Below, piece by piece: positions 44,688 through 52,595 of a stretch of DNA of 64,000 bases (the stretch's first letter is position 1; each line of letters begins with the position of its first letter). Under the pieces are notes generated by a model. It ran no database searches and was not told where the DNA came from. It saw only the letters and a program-made list of their open reading frames with translations. Position numbers and translations under genes: made by a program. The stretch spans positions 1-64,000 of the forward strand of contig CACZZF010000003.1 in the NCBI GenBank assembly GCA_902785575.1, in the 5' to 3' direction. The DNA comes from an uncultured Bacteroidia bacterium (lineage in GTDB: Bacteria; Bacteroidota; Bacteroidia; Bacteroidales; UBA932).

Positions 44688-44725
44688 CAAATATAAGGAT
44701 TTTCGTCGAGTATGTGCGAATACTC
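44688..44725 (-). promoter_or_regulatory. promoter and possible operator of the YhhN-ALDH gene
   Basis: TATATTTG on the minus strand (44695-44688) is a full -7 match, 27 bp before the ATG. A perfect dyad GAGTAT-gtgcga-ATACTC spans 44708-44725, covering the expected -33 position and the stop codon of the upstream TonB gene. It could be a repressor site or a weak transcription-stop stem. Confidence 0.5.
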
Positions 44726-46802
44726 AGAACGAGATTGAATATCTCAGACTAGGCATGATCGGAAGAAGCGAAAGCTGTTTCCATGTGCCGGTTTCAGTAT
44801 CGTAGGACAGGCTGAACGGATTGTGTCTGTTCAGGAGGTTATAGATTCCGAGATTCAGAGTCTGAGGATGGTTTCCACCGGTGAATTCGAGCATCGCACC
44901 CACGTCCAGCCGGATGTATGGCGGCATCCGGTAATTGTTTAATGAAGTATAGAAATCATGCTTTATCGGGCCTGTAATGAAGTTGTCATCAAACCAACTG
45001 CCCGCAGAGACCGTCTCCATATGACCTGTCTGGTAGGTAAAGGCAGAAGTGATGCTCAGAGCCATCTTATCCTTGTTCAGTACCTTTCCCGAAGCACTGG
45101 CGTTCAGGACGTGCGTGCGGTCATATTTCGCGGGAAAGGCAAGTCCGTCATTGAGGTTCGGAAAGAGTCTGTCAGTATTGGACCAGGTGTAGGCAATACG
45201 CCAGGAAACCACGTCTCCGGTCTTTTCGTACATAGTCTCGACTCCCTTTGAAGTGCCTGATCCGACCTCTATGTTGTCTTCCCAACCAGCTATGGACGAA
45301 GTGAATAGCCTTGACGCGTCAGAGAAATACACGAGATTATCCATCTCCTTGTAGTAAGCTCCGGCCGAGAGACGATGCTTTCCGGCAAGGAAATACAGTC
45401 CGGCATAAGCCTGCTCAGTCTTTTCTGGCATAAGGCGTGAGGAAGGAGGGACAATCATATCAAGAGACCACCCGAGAGGGATTCCTTCCAGAGTATGATA
45501 GAACTGCGAAAGATAGTCTCCGGTGACCTCCACGCCGAGGAATCTGAACAACCGGAGTCGAACTAGAGCGCTGACCTCAGGGGCTATTCCGCCTGTGGAA
45601 TTCCAGTTCATACGGCCGGCGAGGCGAAGCAAGCTGCGGTCCAGCGCCCCCCATTCAAGCTGACCGTGGGCCGTGCCGGTTAAATTGTTCGTTATATGGT
45701 CCTTGAGCGGTGAACTCTTCGAGGGAAAAACGCCTGTACTCTCCAGTATGCTTGCCGTACCGGGATTGAAACGTGCCAAGCGGGCCTTGACGCCATACTG
45801 GAAATGAAGGTTATTCCCGCTGCTCGTGGAAACCATCCAGTGCATGGTTCCCTCATTCAGAAGACTCCTGATCAACAGGTCATTGGACGTGCTGCCGAGT
45901 TGCTTGATCATTCCCTGTGAGTTTCCGTAGTGGTTGAAAGACGCCGTGATGGCGCTGGTTCCCCTCTTTCGCCAAGGTGAATCATAGCGGAAGATGGCCA
46001 GGAAATTGTTCCAGGACATACTGTCGGTCGACCCGTCACCCATACCGAAACTGTAATTGTCCATACTATGGAACACCGTGAAGGCCAGGGACTTCCGTGC
46101 ATCAATCCGGTATTTAAGCTTGGCATAGGCATCATAGATAGCGGCCTTGGCATCCTGGATGGCCACAACTTCCGGATCCATCAGTCCGGATATCGCCTTG
46201 TATTCATAAGCCGCGGGGGAAATCCTCAAGGACGCGTTGAGCGAAAGGCGTTCCTTAATCAGCGGTGCGCTGACGCTCCCGCCAAGAAGGAAGTTACTGA
46301 TGTCGGCCTTCGCTGAGAACGCATTGAAAGAACCGTCTTTCGAGCGCAGCTTGAGGTGTGAGGAACCGATATTCCCCTCTTCGGAAGTGAATCCGCCGGT
46401 CTGGAATTCAGCGGAAGACATCATCTCCGCGGGATAGACGGATGTGAGGCCAATGAGATGGGACGTGCCGTAGATGGGAACCCCGTCGAGAGTCTGCACG
46501 TTACCGCCCATGTTGCCGCCGCGAACATAAAAGCTTGATGAGCCGTCAGAGCCACCAGCCACGCCGGGAAGGGTCTGGACGAACTTGACAAAGTCGGTCT
46601 CGCCTGTGGGAGTGGCCATCACGGAAATGTCACTGACCTTTACCACACGCTCGCTGAGCGTCTTCATCCCGCTCCTCATTTCTTCTTTGATGGCAGCGGG
46701 AAGGGTGTCGGTCACAGACACTGTCTGAGCTTGGGAAAGCAACGGCAAAAGGAAAAGGATGGCTCCTGAAACACATCTTGTACTGAACATATTCATTTTC
46801 AT
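44724..46802 (-). CDS. TonB-dependent receptor partnered with DUF4249
   Basis: A 692-residue outer-membrane receptor. A signal peptide (ending LLSQAQ, near residue 26) leads to a plug domain (about 55-160; TDFVKFVQTLPGV, SSSFYVRGGNMGGNVQTLDGVPIYG) and a beta barrel ending in LRYSISF. It belongs to the group that travels with DUF4249 lipoproteins; cargo is unknown. The start follows the DUF4249 stop with no gap, so the pair is co-transcribed. Barrel-end motifs (LNLGIYNLLNRHNPFSLSYD) match those of the receptor at 52596-54587, so the two are paralogues. Confidence 0.88.
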   Translation of the reverse strand: MKMNMFSTRCVSGAILFLLPLLSQAQTVSVTDTLPAAIKEEMRSGMKTLSERVVKVSDISVMATPTGETDFVKFVQTLPGVAGGSDGSSSFYVRGGNMGGNVQTLDGVPIYGTSHLIGLTSVYPAEMMSSAEFQTGGFTSEEGNIGSSHLKLRSKDGSFNAFSAKADISNFLLGGSVSAPLIKERLSLNASLRISPAAYEYKAISGLMDPEVVAIQDAKAAIYDAYAKLKYRIDARKSLAFTVFHSMDNYSFGMGDGSTDSMSWNNFLAIFRYDSPWRKRGTSAITASFNHYGNSQGMIKQLGSTSNDLLIRSLLNEGTMHWMVSTSSGNNLHFQYGVKARLARFNPGTASILESTGVFPSKSSPLKDHITNNLTGTAHGQLEWGALDRSLLRLAGRMNWNSTGGIAPEVSALVRLRLFRFLGVEVTGDYLSQFYHTLEGIPLGWSLDMIVPPSSRLMPEKTEQAYAGLYFLAGKHRLSAGAYYKEMDNLVYFSDASRLFTSSIAGWEDNIEVGSGTSKGVETMYEKTGDVVSWRIAYTWSNTDRLFPNLNDGLAFPAKYDRTHVLNASASGKVLNKDKMALSITSAFTYQTGHMETVSAGSWFDDNFITGPIKHDFYTSLNNYRMPPYIRLDVGAMLEFTGGNHPQTLNLGIYNLLNRHNPFSLSYDTETGTWKQLSLLPIMPSLRYSISF

Positions 46803-47993
46803 CTAGTTGAATGAATAGACCCCTGGATATCTTGTTCCGGTTGTCATCGCGCCGAAAATGCCGAGACCTCCTTCGATGTTGGTATAGACTGGAGCCGCCG
46901 AATAGATGCTCGAAAACTCTTCCCCATGCACGATTCCGACATCTGCCAAGTTGCGAAGATATGCATCATATTCCGGAGAAACGTAATAGATCTTGAAACG
47001 TCCAAGTCCATAACCAGAACCTTTAGGGTTATCGCTAGCGAGGAGGAAGAAATAGTCCGGGGAGACAAGCTGACTGTCTTCACCATCGAAATAGTGTGCC
47101 TCCGAAAATGCTGATGCTGGAGCTGTACCCTTGAACCCAGGCTTCTGATGGATGTGGATAAAACCTTGGTACAGTGGCAGTTGAGAGCTATAGCTCTTAT
47201 ACTCTTCAGGGAAGTATTTCGCTTCTGAAAGGTCAACATAGTCGGTATTACGCTCCAAGTCTGACCACGTGCCAGCGATCATATTCAGGCCGTCAGCGTC
47301 ACGATGGTCTGTGCTGAGGCGATTATCTGATTTTATCCAAGCATAGAGTTCACCATTGTAGGGAGCATATCCGGAAAGAAGAGCATAGGAAGTATAGCTA
47401 TTATTACCTTCCTTGTAAGAGCTGATCAACTTCCGGTGCTCGAAATACTGGCCAAAATAGTAGGCTACCTGCGGAAAATAGGCATCATCCACATGCACTA
47501 CATTGCCCTCATCATCTTTTAGTGCGGGATATACCGGAAACAGCCTTATGCTGGATGGAAAAAATGTCCTGGCTTTCAACTTCAAGTCACCGACCGTTAT
47601 CTCAAGAATGTACAATGTATTGTAATCAGGGATGAAGTCACACTGCCATCTTTCTCCGTTCCACTCGAACACGTGGCTTTCGCTGAAAAATGTCTCCAGA
47701 TTACCGACAAAAGAGGACGGAATCTTAGCGATTTGACCTCGACCCTTCACGATAACCTTGGCATCAGAAATCGGGGTAAGAACTGCTTCAGAGGGTCTTT
47801 TCGCATAATAAAGATCCAGGTACTGCGTCAAAATGCCCGAATTCTCCATGCCATCATTCGTCAGCACGCAGTTCACCACAATCGGCATCTTCTCTTCCGG
47901 ATCCATGACAATGGTCTCCGCGCAAGAATGCGCGAGACAACTAAAGGCTATGACAAAAGATGCCAACAGCCAGAAACGAATGACTTTCAACAT
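46803..47993 (-). CDS. DUF4249 family lipoprotein
   Basis: A 396-residue DUF4249 protein with a probable lipoprotein signal (Cys19 or Cys24 in FSCLAHSCAE). The family pattern is a beta-rich N-terminal domain (IVVNCVLTNDG, ISDAKVIVKG), YILEITVGDLKLKARTFFP, and a long C-terminal domain with YVDLSEAKYFPEE and YYVSPEYDAYLRNL. It partners the adjacent TonB receptor, perhaps like SusD to SusC, though DUF4249 has no proven ligand. Its A+T content appears higher than that of flanking genes. I see no clear promoter in the 50 bp upstream. Confidence 0.85.
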   Translation of the reverse strand: MLKVIRFWLLASFVIAFSCLAHSCAETIVMDPEEKMPIVVNCVLTNDGMENSGILTQYLDLYYAKRPSEAVLTPISDAKVIVKGRGQIAKIPSSFVGNLETFFSESHVFEWNGERWQCDFIPDYNTLYILEITVGDLKLKARTFFPSSIRLFPVYPALKDDEGNVVHVDDAYFPQVAYYFGQYFEHRKLISSYKEGNNSYTSYALLSGYAPYNGELYAWIKSDNRLSTDHRDADGLNMIAGTWSDLERNTDYVDLSEAKYFPEEYKSYSSQLPLYQGFIHIHQKPGFKGTAPASAFSEAHYFDGEDSQLVSPDYFFLLASDNPKGSGYGLGRFKIYYVSPEYDAYLRNLADVGIVHGEEFSSIYSAAPVYTNIEGGLGIFGAMTTGTRYPGVYSFN

Positions 47994-48043
47994 AAATCAA
48001 TGTTTGTTAATAATAAAACACTGGTAATGTGAAAACACGTCCC

Positions 48044-48610
48044 CTAAACTCTTAAAAGATCTTCAATAACTTGCGGGAAGTGCTCCATCTCGAGGACATG
48101 TTCTTTGGCCGCGATGTCATCTGGAGTGTCGTCAGGATCGAGCGGGGTGCTAAACTGGGCGATGATGTCTCCCCCGTCAACCTCACGAGTCACCCAGTGG
48201 ACTGTCATACCGGTCTCGGTCTCCCCCGCGGCCTTGACGGCCTCATGGACATGATGGCCGTACATTCCGATACCGCCGAACTTCGGGAGGAGAGCGGGAT
48301 GGAGATTGATCATCCTATGGTCATATTCATCGATCAAAAAGCCCGGAATCACAAGCAGGAAACCTGCCAGGACAATGAAATCAACTGAATACTTTTCCAG
48401 CAGCGGAAGAATGATATCCGGATTGTTGAGCGAAGCCTTCGGAACAACCTCAACCGGAACCCCGAGCCGCTCAGCCTTGGCCACCGCTCCGGCGGAAGCC
48501 TTGTTGCTGATGACCACAACCGGACGAGCGACCTCAGAACCTTCGAAATACTTTATGATATTCTCGCAATTTGTGCCGCCACCGGACACGAATATCGCCA
48601 TATTTACCAT
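48044..48610 (-). CDS. purN: phosphoribosylglycinamide formyltransferase
   Basis: A 188-residue GAR transformylase (PurN type, 10-formyl-THF dependent), the third step of purine synthesis. AIFVSGGGTNCENI holds the phosphate-binding loop, SNKASAGAV follows, and the catalytic region is MINLHPALLPKFGG (Asn/His), with VHWVTREVDGGDII (Asp) near the end. ATG 48610 or ATG 48601 could start it. It lies six bases after the mechanosensitive channel gene, so the two share a transcript despite unrelated roles. Confidence 0.95.
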   Translation of the reverse strand: MVNMAIFVSGGGTNCENIIKYFEGSEVARPVVVISNKASAGAVAKAERLGVPVEVVPKASLNNPDIILPLLEKYSVDFIVLAGFLLVIPGFLIDEYDHRMINLHPALLPKFGGIGMYGHHVHEAVKAAGETETGMTVHWVTREVDGGDIIAQFSTPLDPDDTPDDIAAKEHVLEMEHFPQVIEDLLRV

Positions 48611-48616
48611 ATCAAC

Positions 48617-51256
48617 TTATTGTTTTTCAGAACTTTCCGGCAAATGCTTGATATACACATCCCTCTGCGGGAACGGAATCTCAATACCATTGTCCGCAAG
48701 AGATTTGTAGATTATCTCATTGGCTCTGGCGACATAGGCATAGCGTTGGTCCACAAGGACGAACTGCTTTACCACCAGATCCACACTGCTGTCACCGAAC
48801 CCCTTGACAGTGACCTGGATACCATATGAAGGTTTCACTGTGGCGCGGCCAAACTTGTCGGGCTTGCAAAGAGGCTTCATCGCCCTTATAATAGCCCTTC
48901 TGGCCTTCTCCACATCAGTTCCATAAGCCACCCCGACAGGAAGGGCGATATATTCATAAGAATCGCTCTTTGTGAGGTTCTTGAAGGTCTTGGAGAACAA
49001 GGTCGCGTTGGGGAACGCGATCATACTGCCGTCTACCGCGCGAATCACCGTGGTCTGGTAGCTGATATTCTCCACCGTGCCGCGTATGCCATCACACTCG
49101 AGCGTATCCCCGACCCTGACTCTTCCTGACATGAGTTGAACCCCGTAGAAGAAGTTGTTGAGTATGTCCTTCATAGCGAATCCGAGACCGGCGGCAAGAC
49201 CGGCGGCTATCACATTAAGAGACTTTGTAGGGATCTTCAGAATGCCGATCAACACCACGATAAAAAGGCCCCAAGTCACAAGCCAGATGACATTGTTGGC
49301 GAGAGTCAGATTGACCTCATTGTCCCGCAACAGGCCGGTCCCCGACTTGGCGATGGTATCCCTGATCTTGAACACCCTGTAAAGGGAGCAGGCGGCGTAC
49401 TCGATATATCTGAATACGAAATATAGGCCGACAGCCAGCAGAACCTTGTAGAGCGAAAGGGTAATGGCTGTGATGTCCAGGAAAGGATAGAACAAGGCTG
49501 TCTTGCAAATCTCTGTGAGGTCGAAGACCCTGGAGGCGAGGAAAAGGCAGCAAGGGATAGAAACCAGGATAAGAACCGGTATAATGACCATTTCCAGAAG
49601 GTCATAAAGCCATGTCACCAGGAAACTGGTTCCCTTCTCGGAACCGATCTCGGCCGGATGCTTGAACCGGTAAGCCTTGACCCTTGTCTCGACTTTCTTC
49701 TGATTATACTTGCGAACAAGCTCTTTGACAGCTGAAATGAATTGAAGGACAGTGAGTTGGAAAATCCACCAAATGTAGAGTTGGAGTCCGAGGAGAACAT
49801 ATCCCACAACAGAAAGAACAAAGGTCACGGCGGTCACGAAGAGCGACACAGAAGCGAGATCACGGTCAATCTTCGGTACTTTACTGATGTTCTTCTTGAA
49901 TGTCATCGACTGCCAGAACGCGAAAAGCAGAAGTATAGGCGGGAAGATCAGGTTGATCAAGCTATTGGGAATGAATATGATCCTGAAAGCTATGATCAGA
50001 AGTCCCAAAAGCATGACTGGCATATACATCTTAAGGCCAGGATTGATCTGCTCACCGTCAAACCGAATGAGCATGGAAAGCAGGATGGCGATAAGAAGAA
50101 GGGAGAACTCAACTATGAGTGACGAGGCCATCAGATAGAAATGTGTGCCTATCTTGGCCGAGCCTCGGGCTATGAGGACTATGAGCACGAATAGTATAAC
50201 AGAAGCCAGCATAAGGAAAGCCATCTCCCTTGTGGCGAACCGTTCTGTCTTGAATACCTTCAACTTCCGTTTCAATCCTTTCATTGAAAGCCAGCTGATA
50301 AACGCGGCGAGAGCGAGATAGACAAGGATGATGAATGAGAAACCTAGCACTATCGGTCCCCTCCACTCGCTCCGGATTCCCTTTCCGAGTATGTCATTGG
50401 AATATTTGTCCCTGAAATCGCTGAACGCGCGCTTCGCGAACTGGCCTAAATGAGTGAGCACATACCAATAATTCCGTTGACCTTCAACGAAAATCCTCTT
50501 CTGGACAAGCTTATAACGGCTCTGGGCATAGTCGTAAGCCTCACGGAGACGATGATCAGTAGAGGTGTAATATGATTTGTCCTCGACCATCTTGTCACGA
50601 AGGTCTGTGAACATACCGAGAAGCTGCGTGGCGTAGAAAATGCAACTGTCCCTGTCAATCTGTGAAAGGCTATCTAGCTGGAAATCAAACTTCGGGGCCT
50701 CTTCCTGCAGGTCAACGACATCTTTCCCTTCCTCGAGTGGAGCGGTGAAATCGGCAAATGTGGCGATGTGAAGGGTCATGGCGAGAGCGCCGAGCAGAGA
50801 CGGTCCAAGGCTGTCCGGAACCTGTATCAACTCTGGAGGCAAGATCTTGAGAGCCTTGAGGAGACGGTCGAAACGGTCAATCTCCACATCGAAATATGAC
50901 AGGATATTGTCGAACGGCACTTTAGTCTGTGTGAAACCGTTGTACTGGTCAGTAACCTGCCGCAGAGCATAGGTCAGATCGAAAGTGAAGTCCTGCTTCT
51001 GGGAATACAGCATCAGGGAGAGCTCATTGCAACTCTTTACAAGCTCGATCAGCCGCTCGTGCTGCTTGACTTGCTGCATCTCGAATCCCACCTGACTTCT
51101 GGACATCTCGGTGTAGGCCTTGGCCAACTCATAGCGCAGGACCTGAAGAGTCTTGGCAAGATCTCTCTCGTTGAAAACCGCTGAAGATCTTCCCGAAGGG
51201 ATCAGCAGCAACGCTACAGTCATCAGGGCGGACAGGATTACTTTTCTTGCTCGCAT
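48617..51256 (-). CDS. large MscS-family mechanosensitive channel
   Basis: An 879-residue inner-membrane channel opening under membrane tension. A signal peptide (1-27) and a helical periplasmic domain (about 30-290) are followed by roughly ten membrane helices (310-650). The MscS pore and beta domain comes next, with the pore helix VIAAGLAAGLGFAMKDILNN (near 685) and SGRVRVGDTLECDGIRGTVENI. The size and extra helices place it with the large MscK/YbdG-like members. It is four bases downstream of the M23 peptidase gene; both act in the envelope. Confidence 0.9.
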   Translation of the reverse strand: MRARKVILSALMTVALLLIPSGRSSAVFNERDLAKTLQVLRYELAKAYTEMSRSQVGFEMQQVKQHERLIELVKSCNELSLMLYSQKQDFTFDLTYALRQVTDQYNGFTQTKVPFDNILSYFDVEIDRFDRLLKALKILPPELIQVPDSLGPSLLGALAMTLHIATFADFTAPLEEGKDVVDLQEEAPKFDFQLDSLSQIDRDSCIFYATQLLGMFTDLRDKMVEDKSYYTSTDHRLREAYDYAQSRYKLVQKRIFVEGQRNYWYVLTHLGQFAKRAFSDFRDKYSNDILGKGIRSEWRGPIVLGFSFIILVYLALAAFISWLSMKGLKRKLKVFKTERFATREMAFLMLASVILFVLIVLIARGSAKIGTHFYLMASSLIVEFSLLLIAILLSMLIRFDGEQINPGLKMYMPVMLLGLLIIAFRIIFIPNSLINLIFPPILLLFAFWQSMTFKKNISKVPKIDRDLASVSLFVTAVTFVLSVVGYVLLGLQLYIWWIFQLTVLQFISAVKELVRKYNQKKVETRVKAYRFKHPAEIGSEKGTSFLVTWLYDLLEMVIIPVLILVSIPCCLFLASRVFDLTEICKTALFYPFLDITAITLSLYKVLLAVGLYFVFRYIEYAACSLYRVFKIRDTIAKSGTGLLRDNEVNLTLANNVIWLVTWGLFIVVLIGILKIPTKSLNVIAAGLAAGLGFAMKDILNNFFYGVQLMSGRVRVGDTLECDGIRGTVENISYQTTVIRAVDGSMIAFPNATLFSKTFKNLTKSDSYEYIALPVGVAYGTDVEKARRAIIRAMKPLCKPDKFGRATVKPSYGIQVTVKGFGDSSVDLVVKQFVLVDQRYAYVARANEIIYKSLADNGIEIPFPQRDVYIKHLPESSEKQ

Positions 51257-51260
51257 GGTA

Positions 51261-52511
51261 TTATCTAACTATCAATGAATCAATTATATGCTTGTAATAA
51301 AAATGGGCGGAGTCCAAGGCGGCCAGATTCTCCGGCTTGATAGGCTCCTCAGAGGGAGAATCAAGGGTAAGCGGGTTGACAGGTGTCCCGTTTTTCCACA
51401 CCCGGAAATCCAGATGAGGTCCGGTGGCGACGCCGGTCGCACCTACATATCCGATCACATCTCCTTGCCTGACATGGGTACCGGCCTTGATACCGGAAGC
51501 GTAACGGGAGAGGTGCATGTAGGATGTGGTGTAAGTCGCGTTGTGACGGATCTTTACCGTGTTGCCGCCACCATTGGTCCAACCGGCGCTCAACACAGTA
51601 CCATCTCCGATCGACATGACAGGAGTGCCTGTTGGGGCGGCATAATCGACGGCGGTGTGTGCCCGGACCTTGCCGGTGACCGGATGCTTGCGATGGTAAG
51701 AGAATCCGGAACTGATCCTTGTGAACTTCAACGGAGCCTTAAGGAAAGCCTTGCGCAAGCTGGCTCCATCCTCTTTCCAATACTGGTTTCCTCCGTCACC
51801 CTGATCAAACAAGATAGCCGGGACAACGGTCTCCCCTCTCACAAACTCCGCATAGTAAATAGGGTCTACAGACACGACATCCCCATCGCAAGTACTCTCG
51901 TCATACAGGATTTTGAACCGATCCCCTTGCTGAAGTCCAAAAAAGTCCACGGACCAGGCGTAAATCTCAGACAGAGAGACAATAAGGCCAGCAGGAGCTC
52001 CCGCCGAGGTCATATCATTCCATAAAGAGCTGGTGATAGTCACGTCGGAATATTTCCGGACAGTTTCCACAGGACGGGAGAAATTCCAGACGGCCAGCGA
52101 GTCGGAAGTCTTGAAAACAGTCCCGTGTGTCTTATCCTTCTTGTAGACCACGTATTTGAGGGAAACCTCAGCCTCCGGGTCCGCGGTGGTCGTGTCGACA
52201 GTATAATATGCGTTCACGGCATTTCCAGCCCGCATTTTCCTGACATCGAAGACCGTGTCGCATAACCCGGCAAGTGACATGGCATCATCGGAAGTCATTC
52301 CCAATCTGACCATTAGAGAGGTGAAAGCCTCCCCAGGACGTATCTTCTCCTCCATCATGTCAAACTCATCGATCATGAACCCTTCCGGAGGAAGAGGGGC
52401 AACTGACACCTCATCCACCGTCTCCACAGGTTTCTTGTGGCAGCCGGATAAAAACAGGATCGAAGACATGCCTACAAAAACAAAAAGTATGTTAAGAAAC
52501 TTTTTTGCCAT
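51261..52511 (-). CDS. M23 peptidase lipoprotein (peptidoglycan endopeptidase)
   Basis: A 416-residue protein starting at ATG 52511, with lipoprotein signal SILFLSGCHK (Cys24). The middle region (80-260) resembles the regulatory domains of septal or elongation M23 proteins. The LytM domain carries RAHTAVDYAAPTGTPV (zinc His and Asp), IRHNATYTTSYMHLS and GPHLDFRVW (HxH-like second metal motif), so the active site appears complete. It should cut peptide cross-links of peptidoglycan. The -7 box sits only five bases before the start codon. Confidence 0.9.
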   Translation of the reverse strand: MAKKFLNILFVFVGMSSILFLSGCHKKPVETVDEVSVAPLPPEGFMIDEFDMMEEKIRPGEAFTSLMVRLGMTSDDAMSLAGLCDTVFDVRKMRAGNAVNAYYTVDTTTADPEAEVSLKYVVYKKDKTHGTVFKTSDSLAVWNFSRPVETVRKYSDVTITSSLWNDMTSAGAPAGLIVSLSEIYAWSVDFFGLQQGDRFKILYDESTCDGDVVSVDPIYYAEFVRGETVVPAILFDQGDGGNQYWKEDGASLRKAFLKAPLKFTRISSGFSYHRKHPVTGKVRAHTAVDYAAPTGTPVMSIGDGTVLSAGWTNGGGNTVKIRHNATYTTSYMHLSRYASGIKAGTHVRQGDVIGYVGATGVATGPHLDFRVWKNGTPVNPLTLDSPSEEPIKPENLAALDSAHFYYKHIIDSLIVR

Positions 52512-52516
52512 AAACG

Positions 52517-52524
52517 CAAATTTA
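52517..52524 (-). promoter_or_regulatory. -7 element for the M23-MscS-purN run
   Basis: TAAATTTG on the minus strand, a full TAnnTTTG match ending five bases before the ATG at 52511. At usual spacing, transcription would begin at or beside the start codon, so the mRNA may be leaderless. Confidence 0.55.
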
Positions 52525-52595
52525 ATAAAAACCCCTCCCAACTCGAAGGAAGTGAGAGAAAAAAGGACATATTCGCGGGAAAACCTGCAAGAATC

